Below the pieces are notes generated by a model. It worked only from the letters and a program-made list of their open reading frames with translations. It did no database searches and was not told the origin of the DNA. Positions 7,658 to 15,192 of a stretch of 38,127 bases of DNA are shown one piece after another. The position numbers and the translations under genes were made by a program. Every line of letters starts with the position of its first letter. The first letter of the stretch is position 1. Source of the DNA: a virus; IMG/VR virus record IMGVR_UViG_3300024979_000051, positions 1 through 38,127 of that record; one strand, written 5' to 3'.

Positions 7658-9537
7658 TATCGGGCTCCCGACATGGTAAGGCCCGAATCGACGTTTAAGG
7701 TCATGCGCGGGTCATTCGTTTTCATGGCTGTGACTGTGACCGGAGCGGCGGCATCGATCTTAATGTGCAATGTTCCGCCCACATCGACTTTATCGGGTGC
7801 GCGCCTGGTTAATGGCGCAACAGGTTTTCCCATGGCGATTGGGGCAATAGGCTGGCCCATGGCGATAGGCGCAACAGGCTTAGCCTGTGCGAGCGGGGCA
7901 ACGGGTTTGCCGGTAGCAACCGGTTCAACAGGCCTGGCCTGTGCGAGCGGGGCGACAGTTTTTCCTGTGGACACAGGCGCGACCGGCCCGCCCATAGAGA
8001 TAAGCTCGACCGGTTTGCTCGTAGTGGCCGGCGCGGCAGGCTGGCCCAAATCAATAGACACAAGCGGATCGATTGGACGGCCCGGCGCTTTTTCCGCAGG
8101 GCTACCAGCCTCTTGGCTATTGGCCTGCGGTGTCGGCGGCATTGGGAACATCGCATCGCCGCCGGCAAATGGGCTTTTCAGTCGCATAATGTTTTTAATG
8201 GCTCTATCGATGCCGGCAATGCCCTCAATAAAACCCGAAAACCCTGCCTTAATGCCGCTAAATACATGATCGATAGCCGCCATTAAATCCACGGCAAACC
8301 AGTTTTTTACATTGTCAATGCCGGTTTTAAAACCTGCAACCACAGCATCCCAGTTTTTCCACAGCAAAAACACGGCCGCCGATATCGCCGCGACAATTAA
8401 CACCAACGGATTGGCCAGCATGACCGTGGTTAACGTAACCATGCCGGAAACGATACCGCCGATCGCCAGCAGCAGCGGCCCGGCCATAATAGCGGCAATG
8501 CCGCCAAATGTAATTTTAGCCAGGTTGCCGAACCCGCCCACCAGCACGGACAGCTTGCCGATTGAATCCCACGCCTCCCCCGCAAAAGTAACGATTGCCT
8601 CAAGTGTGGTGCGCAGCTGTTTCCCCCAGGCGTCAACCTCTTTCATGCCCTCGGGTGTCTGTAAAAATTCCAGCTTTTTGATGACCGAATCCAGCGTCGT
8701 TTTCAGGAACTCGAACGCGCCGCCGCTGTTCATTACCTGGTTTACAAAACTTTTCCAGGTATCCGATAACGTGGACATCATCCCTGTCCAGGTGCGGCTT
8801 TGTTTTTCCGCCGCGCCTGCTGCATCCTTACCCATCGCTTCAATCAACAACGCGATTTCCTTGCGGCCTATCTTGCCCTTGCTGATCATATCCATGATAG
8901 CTGCCTCATTTTTGCCCATCGCCTTGGCCAACAACGGCACCACCTTGGTGCCGCGCTCGGTCAATACGTTTACCTCTTCCATCTGTAGCTTGTTTTTCAT
9001 CCAGGCCTGACCCAGCTGGCGGGTAATCTCGATCATGTTTTCCTGGCTGCCGTTGATCTTGGCGTTGCTGTCCACCAGCGCCATCAGTGAGCCGTTCATC
9101 GGATTGATGCCGGCGTTTTTCAGCATGGTGTAAGCTTTGGTCGTAGTGTTCAGCTCCAGAGGCGTTTTTTTGGCAAAGTCGGTTATCCAGGCCATCGCCT
9201 TTTTACCGGCTTCGGCGCTGCCTTCGACCGCTTCAAGCGACACGGCCAGATTCTCGAACTCGGCGGCCGTATCGATAAACATATTCTTAAACGCGAACCC
9301 TGCCGCTCCGGCCATCGCTGTTAGCTTAAAGGTCAGCGAACTGACCTCGCGGCCGACACCGGCCAAGCCGGAACGCATCTGGCTGAGCCCTGTCAATTGC
9401 AGAGACCTGTTCAGCGCGACGCCCAGGTTGCGGGCAGGCGCTTGCAATGCCTCGATCTGGCTGTTCATGCGCCGCAGCGGCGCGGACAAATGATCGACCG
9501 CGCGCAGGATTAAACTGAGGTTAAGATTGCTGCGCAT
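7657..9537 (-). CDS. Tail tape measure protein (Mu gp42)
   Basis: A 626-residue tape measure protein. It begins with a helical domain (LSLILRAVDHLSAPLRRMNSQIEAL), has the family-conserved segment ALEAVEGSAEAGKKAMAWITDFAKKTPLELNTTTKAYTMLKNAGINP, and two long hydrophobic stretches (GGIAAIMAGPLLLAIGGIVSGMV and LIVAAISAAVFLLW, roughly residues 335-400). The C-terminal third carries about nine Pro-rich units of the form PVAP-x-A-x-GK. Tape-measure length sets tail length, so about 626 residues predicts a tail near 90 nm. It follows the gp41' frame, overlapping it by 17 nt, the usual place for a tape measure gene. Confidence 0.92.
   Translation of the reverse strand: MRSNLNLSLILRAVDHLSAPLRRMNSQIEALQAPARNLGVALNRSLQLTGLSQMRSGLAGVGREVSSLTFKLTAMAGAAGFAFKNMFIDTAAEFENLAVSLEAVEGSAEAGKKAMAWITDFAKKTPLELNTTTKAYTMLKNAGINPMNGSLMALVDSNAKINGSQENMIEITRQLGQAWMKNKLQMEEVNVLTERGTKVVPLLAKAMGKNEAAIMDMISKGKIGRKEIALLIEAMGKDAAGAAEKQSRTWTGMMSTLSDTWKSFVNQVMNSGGAFEFLKTTLDSVIKKLEFLQTPEGMKEVDAWGKQLRTTLEAIVTFAGEAWDSIGKLSVLVGGFGNLAKITFGGIAAIMAGPLLLAIGGIVSGMVTLTTVMLANPLVLIVAAISAAVFLLWKNWDAVVAGFKTGIDNVKNWFAVDLMAAIDHVFSGIKAGFSGFIEGIAGIDRAIKNIMRLKSPFAGGDAMFPMPPTPQANSQEAGSPAEKAPGRPIDPLVSIDLGQPAAPATTSKPVELISMGGPVAPVSTGKTVAPLAQARPVEPVATGKPVAPLAQAKPVAPIAMGQPIAPIAMGKPVAPLTRRAPDKVDVGGTLHIKIDAAAPVTVTAMKTNDPRMTLNVDSGLTMSGAR
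7803..8000 (-). repeat. In-frame Pro-rich repeats in the tape measure gene
   Basis: Imperfect 30-nt and shorter units encode successive PVAPIAMGKPVAPL / PVEPVATGKPVAPLAQA-type repeats (roughly residues 512-580). Some units are near-identical at DNA level (for example the GCGATxGGxGCAATAGGC and CTGTGCGAGCGGGGC blocks each occur twice). Such repeats can expand or contract by recombination and would change protein length in steps of about 10 residues. Confidence 0.6.
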
Positions 9538-9673
9538 CGATCCTGACCGCCTCGCCGTGCCACATCAACAATTCATCCACATCCATTCCCCACAGCTCGG
9601 ACGGTTGAAAATGAAAAAAGCAGGCGATATCGCCCATTACTTGCCGCCAGTTGCCGGGGACTGTCCCAAAAAA
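9521..9673 (-). CDS. gp41' frameshift extension of the tail chaperone (GpE-like)
   Basis: This second frame is reached by the -1 shift at 9667-9673 and encodes FGTVPGNWRQVMGDIACFFHFQPSELWG followed by MDVDELLMWHGEAVRIDAQQS. The pattern FHFQPSELW..DVDELLMWHGEA is typical of GpE-type chaperone extensions, in which an aromatic and acidic tail recruits tube subunits. The fused product gp41-gp41' would be about 125 residues. The extension ends just after the tape measure start, with 17 nt of overlap. Confidence 0.8.
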   Translation of the reverse strand, partial: FFGTVPGNWRQVMGDIACFFHFQPSELWGMDVDELLMWHGEAVRIDAQQS

Positions 9674-9900
9674 TCGCCCGCCACCTCGGAGATGGCGTTG
9701 AAGTCTTCCACGTCGATCTGATCGACCGCCGACATCGGCCAATCGGCCATTGAGGCAATCAGCGCCGCAATCTTGCCGATGTCGCCGGTGGCGCTGTCCA
9801 TCGCTTTCATGTGTTTGAGCTTTAACCGATCGGGCAAGGTTATCTCGTTGACTTGTTCGTCGTTAAATATGACGGGATGCTTTAGCGTAATAACGGCCAT
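9637..9900 (-). CDS. Tail assembly chaperone, Mu gp41-type (short product)
   Basis: An 87-residue tail assembly chaperone: MAVITLKHPVIFNDEQVNEITLPDRLKLKHMKAMDS....IAALIASMADWPMSAVDQIDVEDFNAISEVAGDFLG. The start at 9900 is set by a strong AGGAGG 8 nt upstream; an upstream in-frame ATG is not needed. Such chaperones coat the tape measure during tube polymerisation. Its last codons contain a slippery heptamer (9667-9673) that lets ribosomes shift into the overlapping gp41' frame. It sits between tube and tape measure, the invariant position in long-tailed phages. Confidence 0.88.
   Translation of the reverse strand: MAVITLKHPVIFNDEQVNEITLPDRLKLKHMKAMDSATGDIGKIAALIASMADWPMSAVDQIDVEDFNAISEVAGDFLGQSPATGGK
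9667..9673 (-). promoter_or_regulatory. -1 ribosomal frameshift slippery site (T TTT TTG)
   Basis: On the minus strand the gp41 frame reads GAT TTT TTG GGA, so the heptamer T-TTT-TTG fits X-XXY-YYZ with X and Y both U. A -1 slip gives TTT TTT GGG and enters the second frame, which has no ATG in a suitable place. Conserved frameshifts at this tail-chaperone locus are established for Mu, P2 and lambda-like phages. Confidence 0.8.
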
Positions 9901-9902
9901 GA

Positions 9903-10253
9903 TCAAACCTCCTTGCAATCCATAGCGCCAAACGATACCTTGACCTCGCCATCCGACAGGGACAGCGCTTCAAGGCAAACCATGCCGGACAAGACAAACG
10001 ATTTGCCGGTGTCGGTATCAAAAGACCCTGAACCCGCGACAATGGCCTGTATTTCGGTCAGCGAGGTATGGGCGTCGTGGATGATCGTGCATTCCACGCC
10101 GGCCGATTCCGTGCTTTCTTTATAACCGGCGGTGCCGTGATCGGCGGGCACCATTTCCCGCTTCACCTGGCCGAACTTGAGCGTCGCGCCCGACTTTGAC
10201 GACAAGCGCTTGCCGCCGACCGTGATAAAAACCCGCCCTGTAACTTGGCCCAT
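9903..10253 (-). CDS. Tail tube protein (Mu gpM)
   Basis: A 116-residue tube protein with the family pattern GRVFITVGGKRLSSKSGATLKFGQVKREMVPADHGTAGYKESTESAGVECTIIHDAHTSLTEIQAI. It polymerises into the inner tube around the tape measure. It follows the sheath gene by about 10 bp and precedes the chaperone, in Mu order (gpL, gpM, gp41). Length is normal for Mu gpM (118 residues). Confidence 0.92.
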   Translation of the reverse strand: MGQVTGRVFITVGGKRLSSKSGATLKFGQVKREMVPADHGTAGYKESTESAGVECTIIHDAHTSLTEIQAIVAGSGSFDTDTGKSFVLSGMVCLEALSLSDGEVKVSFGAMDCKEV

Positions 10254-10262
10254 ACGCCCCCC

Positions 10263-11741
10263 TTATAAAATGAATTGAACAGCCGCCGCGAACACGTCAA
10301 ATTGATTGACTGTGTTCGGCGGGATGATCGCGTTAACGCGGTTCTGGTCGCTGGTCGATCTGACGACAATCAGATCCTTGATGAACTGGTCAAGGTCTTC
10401 CAGCTGCCCGGCCTTTTCCAGCTCCATCGCCGTGGCGATCAGCGTGTTCCGGATCAGTTTCGGCGTGGCGATCGGCTGACCCGGCTGGATCTTGCCCAGC
10501 ACGTCGTCGCCGGCCAGCTTGTGCCGTGGATAATCGCGCAGCACCGCAATCCTAAACGCATAGCGCATGTAGTCCACCGTCCACTTGGTGTTGAGTTTTA
10601 AAAGACTCACGTCTTCCATGCCGAAGCTGTTTTGCTGGTAAGTTGTCAAAACCTGCTCGATCATCGCCGCGCCGGACTGGTCGAAAATGATAGTGCTGAT
10701 ACCGTCATGCATCAGCAGGTTGCGCTCGGTATCGGTAAAGCGCTCGGCCTCGACCGGGGCCAGCACCGAAGGCAAACGGATGGAGCGGAACGGCACCGCC
10801 GGATCATTCGCGCCCGAGAATTCCACCGCCGCGCCGAACTGGGCGGAAATCACCCACGGCAGAGTCGGCGACTTATTCAGGCCGCTGAACGTGGTGTGCG
10901 CGCTATTTCGCGCCGAGCCATAGGTGGCCAAATTGGCATAGGTGTCGTTTTTATGCCCGAACACATGACCGGTGCGCATATCCATGCCACCCCAACGGCT
11001 TTGCAGCTCGTTTTCCAGCAGTACGATGTTGGCGGCATCCGTCCAGGCGCACAGGATGGTATACGGGTTCATCGTGGACATGGCGGTAATCGCCGCCGCC
11101 ACATCCGGGTTTCCGGTTCCGGTCACGCCGACCGCGAACGCCACGGCCAAGCCTTTGGGCAGGAATTCGCCGCTGTAATAGTTGATGCGGTAATCGATAT
11201 TGTTGCCTTCGACGCCTTTGTGCCGGGCGGTAACAGTGACCACGCCCAGCGCGCTGGTAGCCGTGACTGCGCCATCCAGATCGGCGTTAATGGCCGCCGC
11301 AGTGGCTGTGGCGATATCGGTGACCGTGGCAGCGGCTAAAACGCCCACCTGTAGACGCCTTCCACCTATATATAAGTACAGCGTGCCGGATTCGGTTGGC
11401 GACCCGGTAAAAGTGATGGTCTCGGTCGCCTTAACGCCGGCGACCAGATCGTCCAGCGCCAGCGCGTAGCATTCGGTATAGGGGTTGACTTTCAGCGCCG
11501 CCTCGATCTGCTGCGCAAGCATCGAGCCGCGCCCGAAGTAGTTCACGCCGTCTTCCTTGCGGCTGACTCGCGTCAATACGCCCGCCGCAACCGTGCCGGT
11601 GCTCAGGCGCTGGCCCAAAATCAGCATCTTGTGGCTCATGACCGGCAAGCCGCGCACGGCCTTGGTATGGTCGATTTCGATGTAAGCGCCGGGCACCCGC
11701 CAATCAAGCGGGATGGTTAAAAATGGAATGTTATCAGGCAT
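10263..11741 (-). CDS. Contractile tail sheath protein (Mu gpL)
   Basis: A 492-residue sheath protein: IPFLTIPLDWRVPGAYIEIDHTKAVRGLPVMSHKMLILGQRLSTGTVAAG is the Mu gpL N-terminus, followed by the inserted domain (VTATSALGVVTVTARHKGVEGNNIDYRINYYSGE) and the conserved C-terminal core (MRYAFRIAVLRDYPRHKLAGDD....ATPKLIRNTLIATAMELEKAGQLEDLDQF). The sheath contracts to drive the tube through the envelope. It is the second gene of an operon starting with DUF2635, behind the predicted late promoter at 12002-12055. Confidence 0.95.
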   Translation of the reverse strand: MPDNIPFLTIPLDWRVPGAYIEIDHTKAVRGLPVMSHKMLILGQRLSTGTVAAGVLTRVSRKEDGVNYFGRGSMLAQQIEAALKVNPYTECYALALDDLVAGVKATETITFTGSPTESGTLYLYIGGRRLQVGVLAAATVTDIATATAAAINADLDGAVTATSALGVVTVTARHKGVEGNNIDYRINYYSGEFLPKGLAVAFAVGVTGTGNPDVAAAITAMSTMNPYTILCAWTDAANIVLLENELQSRWGGMDMRTGHVFGHKNDTYANLATYGSARNSAHTTFSGLNKSPTLPWVISAQFGAAVEFSGANDPAVPFRSIRLPSVLAPVEAERFTDTERNLLMHDGISTIIFDQSGAAMIEQVLTTYQQNSFGMEDVSLLKLNTKWTVDYMRYAFRIAVLRDYPRHKLAGDDVLGKIQPGQPIATPKLIRNTLIATAMELEKAGQLEDLDQFIKDLIVVRSTSDQNRVNAIIPPNTVNQFDVFAAAVQFIL

Positions 11742-11744
11742 GGC

Positions 11745-11954
11745 TTAACCCTTGGTTTTTGGTTTTGGTTGGTCGGCGATTTGTTCCTGCACGGCTTCGT
11801 CCGTGACTTCTTCGACATCGCCATCGTTCAATCGGCGCAGCCAGTAACTGGACGCGATAACGGTTTCGCCGCCTTCGGCCAAAAACTGGCCGTTTTCCTT
11901 GCGCAGCTTCAGGCCGTCTTTCGGCTTTATTTTGGTTGGTTCGCCCAATTTCAT
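11745..11954 (-). CDS. Small DUF2635-family protein (Mu gp38-like)
   Basis: A 69-residue protein (MKLGEPTKIKPKDGLKLRKENGQFLAEGGETVIASSYWLRRLNDGDVEEV) of the DUF2635 family, always found just upstream of the Mu-type sheath. The start at 11954 has GGAG 8 nt upstream; the longer ATG at 11981 lacks a ribosome-binding site and lies inside a hairpin. The C-terminus (EEVTDEAVQEQIADQPKPKTKG) is acidic then basic. Its molecular role is unknown. It is the first gene behind the predicted late promoter. Confidence 0.85.
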   Translation of the reverse strand: MKLGEPTKIKPKDGLKLRKENGQFLAEGGETVIASSYWLRRLNDGDVEEVTDEAVQEQIADQPKPKTKG

Positions 11955-11979
11955 ATGTGATCTCCAGAAAGTCATCGGC

Positions 11980-11997
11980 AAACCGCCAGAGCGGTTT
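11980..11997 (-). other. Perfect hairpin in the predicted 5' leader of the sheath operon
   Basis: AAACCGC-N4-GCGGTTT forms a 7-bp stem with a 4-nt loop between the predicted transcription start (about 12002) and the DUF2635 ribosome-binding site. On the minus strand it is not followed by a T-run, so it is not a typical terminator. It may stabilise the 5' end of the mRNA or be an operator. Confidence 0.45.
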
Positions 11998-12001
11998 GAT
12001 C

Positions 12002-12055
12002 TTGGCTATAGTCTAGAGAGTGGGAAATGAAAGCAGTATGCGAAGGGTTTCGCAG
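12002..12055 (-). promoter_or_regulatory. Predicted activator-dependent late promoter P1 (sheath/tail operon)
   Basis: The dyad ATGCGAAG-GG-TTTCGCAG (12038-12055) has its intact arm nearest the promoter. After 22 bp comes the -10-like hexamer TAGACT (minus strand, 12015-12010), with a start predicted near 12002. No -35 consensus is present. The dyad centre lies about 44 bp upstream of the start, like the Mor site in Mu. The same arrangement occurs at 16361-16414 and twice at 29470-29559. It lies in the gap between gp37 and DUF2635. Confidence 0.65.
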
Positions 12056-12090
12056 CCTGCTTTAAATAACAGGCATGGAAGCGGGGGAAG

Positions 12091-12681
12091 TTATTGCGGT
12101 AAAGCCGTGGTGTCGGTTAAATCGGGGGCGCTGGTGGTGTAGTCCGGCGGCTCTTCGGTCCATTTGTCATGCTCGGCCTGCGCCTGGAACGGCTCGACAT
12201 CGTAGTCGGCATGGAAGGTCACGAACGCGCCCAGCGTGGTTTCATCTACCCCCGTACGTCGTACCGTGGTTTCCAGTTGCAGACTGCCGACCGACAGGCC
12301 GTTATCCATCCAGACCTTGTCCTTGGCAAAATTGATGCTTTTCGCGTACCAGGCCGCGCCGGTCGTTTTATGACCGTCGAGAAATTCACTCAGTGCATCA
12401 AGCATCTGGTACAGGCCGATGGTCTGGCCGTCGCCGCGCCGCGCCGCATCGTTGCCCCGCGCATTGCCGGCGACGCAGATCAGATCAAAGCGCAGCGTGG
12501 CTTTTTCATCGCCAATCGCCACCGGACCTGCCACCGCATAAACGGCCGGGGCCGCTGTTTTGAATTTGCGCATCAAGGTCGCGGCATCGCCATCCGGCAA
12601 AGCCTCGACTTCTCGCAGATTCGCGGCAATCGGCGAAGCCTTGACCGCCGCAATCAGCTCAAGTTCGAGTTCAGACAGCAT
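12091..12681 (-). CDS. Mu gp37-family protein (DUF1834), tail completion
   Basis: A protein of about 196 residues starting MLSELELELIAAVKASPIAANLREVEALPDGDAATLMRKFKTAAPAVYAV. The family (Mu gp37, DUF1834) lies between gp36 and the sheath and is thought to act in head-tail joining or tail termination. The start at 12681 is preferred because it overlaps the end of gp36 by 11 nt and matches the family N-terminus; the longer reading frame from 12741 would overlap gp36 by about 70 nt. It is the last gene of the capsid operon, before late promoter P1. Confidence 0.85.
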   Translation of the reverse strand: MLSELELELIAAVKASPIAANLREVEALPDGDAATLMRKFKTAAPAVYAVAGPVAIGDEKATLRFDLICVAGNARGNDAARRGDGQTIGLYQMLDALSEFLDGHKTTGAAWYAKSINFAKDKVWMDNGLSVGSLQLETTVRRTGVDETTLGAFVTFHADYDVEPFQAQAEHDKWTEEPPDYTTSAPDLTDTTALPQ

Positions 12682-13084
12682 CGCGGCCAAATACCGATGG
12701 GCTGGATGAAAACTGCGCACTGTCGCTGGCGACATCGGCAACCGTTCCGGCCGAATCGGCCCCCAACTGGATCACGCCTTTGCCGACTTGCGTCAGATAT
12801 TTGATGGCGTCGTCATAGCGTTTTTTCACCTGCTCGATAACCCTGTCTTCATACAAGTAATACCGGGTCATATCGCAGGCCATCCGCTCAAAATTGGCCG
12901 GAACAGTGGCCAGCGGCAGGGCGTAGCCTGTTAAATAACTGTTGATCTCCGCCTCTGCATCGCTGATGGCCTTATTCAACACCGTCGCATTGATCGTGCC
13001 GGCGGGCGGTGTGGAGCGGTCGGTCAGCTGGGTGATCTCCAACTGGCCGAAACGATCGATCAGGTTTTGCTGGGTGCAGTACAT
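12671..13084 (-). CDS. Mu gp36-family head-tail connector (DUF1320)
   Basis: A 137-residue DUF1320 protein: MYCTQQNLIDRFGQLEITQLTDRSTPPAGTINATVLNKAISDAEAEINSYLTGYALPL, then RMACDMTRYYLYEDR. This family is structurally related to head-completion/adaptor proteins of the gp6/gp15 type. Its ATG overlaps the gp35 stop at 13084 (TAATG). Length and position are as in Mu. Confidence 0.9.
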   Translation of the reverse strand: MYCTQQNLIDRFGQLEITQLTDRSTPPAGTINATVLNKAISDAEAEINSYLTGYALPLATVPANFERMACDMTRYYLYEDRVIEQVKKRYDDAIKYLTQVGKGVIQLGADSAGTVADVASDSAQFSSSPSVFGRDAV

Positions 13085-13443
13085 TATTTAGCCGGTTTTA
13101 TGACGGGCTTGTCTTTGCCTTTTGGCGCTGACTTGTCGTCACCTTCAGACGCTGACTTGTCTTCGCTTTCTGACTCCGACTTACCGTCACCTTCAGGCGC
13201 TGACTTGTCTTCGTCTTTTGATTCCGACTTGTCGTCACCTTCAGACGCTGACTTGTCTTCGTCTTTGGCTCCGCCTTTGCCTTCATGATCCGGCCATACC
13301 TCAATAGTCAGCATCGGCTCGTTAAGCAGGCGTTCCAGTTCATCGGCGGTAAAGCGTTCGTCCGGGTGTGTGACAGGAGCGATTGAATGCACCACTCCGC
13401 ACCGTCTAAAGCCTTCTTTTTTCGAGGTAATAACAGTAGCCAT
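13084..13443 (-). CDS. Mu gp35-like head-region protein with acidic repeat tail
   Basis: A 119-residue protein. Residues 1-55 (VITSKKEGFRRCGVVHSIAPVTHPDERFTADELERLLNEPMLTIEVW) match the small Mu gp35/HI1506-type proteins that follow the major capsid gene. The rest is a low-complexity acidic/basic run of about six imperfect units such as EDKSASEGDDKSESKD and EDKSAPEGDGKSESES, ending KDKPVIKPAK. The tail is likely disordered. The gene lies 8 bp after the major capsid gene; its function in the virion is unknown. Confidence 0.75.
   Translation of the reverse strand: MATVITSKKEGFRRCGVVHSIAPVTHPDERFTADELERLLNEPMLTIEVWPDHEGKGGAKDEDKSASEGDDKSESKDEDKSAPEGDGKSESESEDKSASEGDDKSAPKGKDKPVIKPAK
13110..13275 (-). 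repeat. Tandem imperfect repeats in the gp35-like gene
   Basis: Units of about 36 nt (GACTTGTCGTCACCTTCAG / GCTGACTTGTCTTCG...) repeat through this stretch and encode the alternating DKS-x-EGD and DKSES blocks. Two copies (13131-13155 and 13232-13256) are nearly identical, so slippage or recombination could change the tail length in frame. Confidence 0.65.
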
Positions 13444-13451
13444 GATTGCAC

Positions 13452-14405
13452 CTACACCAATGTAGTTAAGACGGAACCCTGCCAGCGTCCGTAACCGACG
13501 TTGCGCCAGGTGTCCAGGCCGATCTGAATAGCGTCGTTATCGAACGCATATTCCGAATTCTCGTCCTTGACCTTTAACGCCGGTTTGGTTTCTTCCTGCC
13601 GGATCAGCGGCTTGACACTGCCGTCGGTGCGGAACGTGGTGAATTTGTCTGTCCAGCCCGCCACCGTAAACCGTGGATTAACCGCGAGTTTGACCGACAT
13701 GCCGTCCATGCTGAAGGTGCTAGGGCCGGAAACTCGCGCCGTAGACAACCCGGAGCGTGCCGCGTCACTCAGGCCAACCGGAACCATGACCAGGAACTCG
13801 CTGGCCAGTTCGTTGATCGGCTCGCCCTGGTCATCCACAAAGGTATGCAGCTGGGCGATGGATTTCAGGATGGCCTGCTGCATTTCTTCCGGTGACGGTG
13901 CAGTGACTACGCCGTGCGCCGTGGCCGGCAACGCGGAAATGTCCACCGAAATGGTGTTGCTCTGAGAGCCCGACTTGCCTTCGGCGTGGTCGGTATCGAA
14001 AAAATACTGGCCGTCATAGCACAGCGCGGTTGCGCCGTTCACGATCGACGTGCTCAGCAAAGATGCGAAATGGGTCACGCCGCGTTCGGCGAACTCGCCC
14101 ATTCGTACCCGGAGCTGGCCGGTTTTGTCGCGGCGCAAATCTTTCAGCAGGATATCCAGCGTCGACTCGAAGTGACGGTTCTTGATTTCCATACCCTCTG
14201 CGGACAAGCCTTTCGCCTGCCGGCTGCCGATCCATTCACGCAGCGCGGGCGGCATGCCCAGCCAAACATATTTTTCCATCGCCTGGTCGGACGTGAAGTA
14301 ATTCGATACTCCGTCAATCCAGCCAATCGCGTTAAGCGCTTCAAGACGCTCGTAATACATGCCGATAACCGCGCGGCTGCTTAAATCCTGTAAACTTTTT
14401 GACAT
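13452..14405 (-). CDS. Major capsid protein (Mu gpT)
   Basis: A 317-residue Mu gpT-type major head subunit with an HK97-like fold. Family landmarks are YYERLEALNAIGWIDGVSNYFTSDQAMEKYVWLGMPPALREWIGSRQAKGLSAEGMEIKNRHFESTL, DGQYFFDTDHAEGKSGSQSN and the C-terminal NSEYAFDNDAIQIGLDTWRNVGYGRWQGSV. It forms the icosahedral shell after cleavage of the scaffold by gpI. It lies downstream of the decoration-protein gene, in the operon started by the protease. Confidence 0.95.
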   Translation of the reverse strand: MSKSLQDLSSRAVIGMYYERLEALNAIGWIDGVSNYFTSDQAMEKYVWLGMPPALREWIGSRQAKGLSAEGMEIKNRHFESTLDILLKDLRRDKTGQLRVRMGEFAERGVTHFASLLSTSIVNGATALCYDGQYFFDTDHAEGKSGSQSNTISVDISALPATAHGVVTAPSPEEMQQAILKSIAQLHTFVDDQGEPINELASEFLVMVPVGLSDAARSGLSTARVSGPSTFSMDGMSVKLAVNPRFTVAGWTDKFTTFRTDGSVKPLIRQEETKPALKVKDENSEYAFDNDAIQIGLDTWRNVGYGRWQGSVLTTLV

Positions 14406-14424
14406 AGTCGTGATCCCCTAGTTA

Positions 14425-15192
14425 TTAACCTTCAGTCGCCCAAGTGCCGCGCAATGCCACAGCCAATGGGCCGTTGGCGTCGCCGGTCGCAAGCGTTACA
14501 AAATCCCCGCGCCGGGCGGTGGCTTTGGTATTGATCAGGTCTTTGTTGTCGGTGCCGGGCAGATCCGGGCCTTGTATTTTGTCGGCGGCCGCCGGCGAGA
14601 CATTGACCGCAATCGTGCCGAACGCGCCGCCATTGACGATGGTGCAGTTAACCGGCACCGCCACAGCGGGCAGCGTGATAATCTTGGCGTCCACGGTAAC
14701 GACCAACAGCTTGCCGTTGTCCTCAATATCCAGCGTTTTATCAACGGTGATGGCCTCGCGCACCGTATAGGCCGCCCAAGGATCGATATAGCGCGCCGCA
14801 TCGAATGCTACGACCGCCACACCGGCGCTGACATAGCGATGCACGAAACCGATGAAGGTCCCGCCCACCGGGTTAAGGCTGAAGGTATCGTCGTCCGTTG
14901 CGTAAACCGGCTGGCCGACATCGGTAATCACCGCTCCGGTCACGGCCAGCTCGATCTTGCCGCTTTCAATCACCCGCACGTTAATGGCGGCAGCGAGTCC
15001 GGCGGAGTTGTCGGCCTGCGCTTCCGCGAAACCGCCGAACTTGTCGCCGGCGACCAGCGGTCTTGCATGACCGGTGCCTGCAACCAGGCCGACGGCCGCC
15101 AGCAGATAGATAATATCTGCCGCGATAAGCGGGAACTCGTTGCGGTTGCCGCCCTCGACGGGCCGCTGCTTGTCTGCTGTTAATGTAGTCAT
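14425..15192 (-). CDS. Capsid decoration-type protein with extended C-terminus
   Basis: A 255-residue protein between scaffold/protease and major capsid, where a capsid-associated protein is expected (Mu has gp33 there). Residues 1-140 (LAAVGLVAGTGHARPLVAGDKFGGFAEAQADNSAGLAAAINVRVIESGKIELAVTGAVITDVGQPVYATDDDTFSLNPVGGTFIGFVHRYVSAGVAVVAFDA) resemble DUF2190-type decoration proteins. The remaining 110 residues are beta-rich (LDIEDNGKLLVVTVDAKIITLPAVAVPVNCTIVNGGAFGTIAVNVSP..) and look like an added surface domain. The ATG overlaps the protease stop (ATGA at 15189-15192). The decoration call is inferred from position and the N-terminal pattern. Confidence 0.7.
   Translation of the reverse strand: MTTLTADKQRPVEGGNRNEFPLIAADIIYLLAAVGLVAGTGHARPLVAGDKFGGFAEAQADNSAGLAAAINVRVIESGKIELAVTGAVITDVGQPVYATDDDTFSLNPVGGTFIGFVHRYVSAGVAVVAFDAARYIDPWAAYTVREAITVDKTLDIEDNGKLLVVTVDAKIITLPAVAVPVNCTIVNGGAFGTIAVNVSPAAADKIQGPDLPGTDNKDLINTKATARRGDFVTLATGDANGPLAVALRGTWATEG

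Noticed and set aside
7253-8269. 338-codon plus-strand ORF
   Set aside because: It lies antisense to gp43 and the tape measure, has biased low-complexity sequence mirroring the Pro-rich repeats, and no start signal.
10632-11339. 235-codon plus-strand ORF antisense to the sheath
   Set aside because: Arg/His/Gly-rich composition typical of the shadow of a GC-rich gene; the sheath on the other strand is certain.
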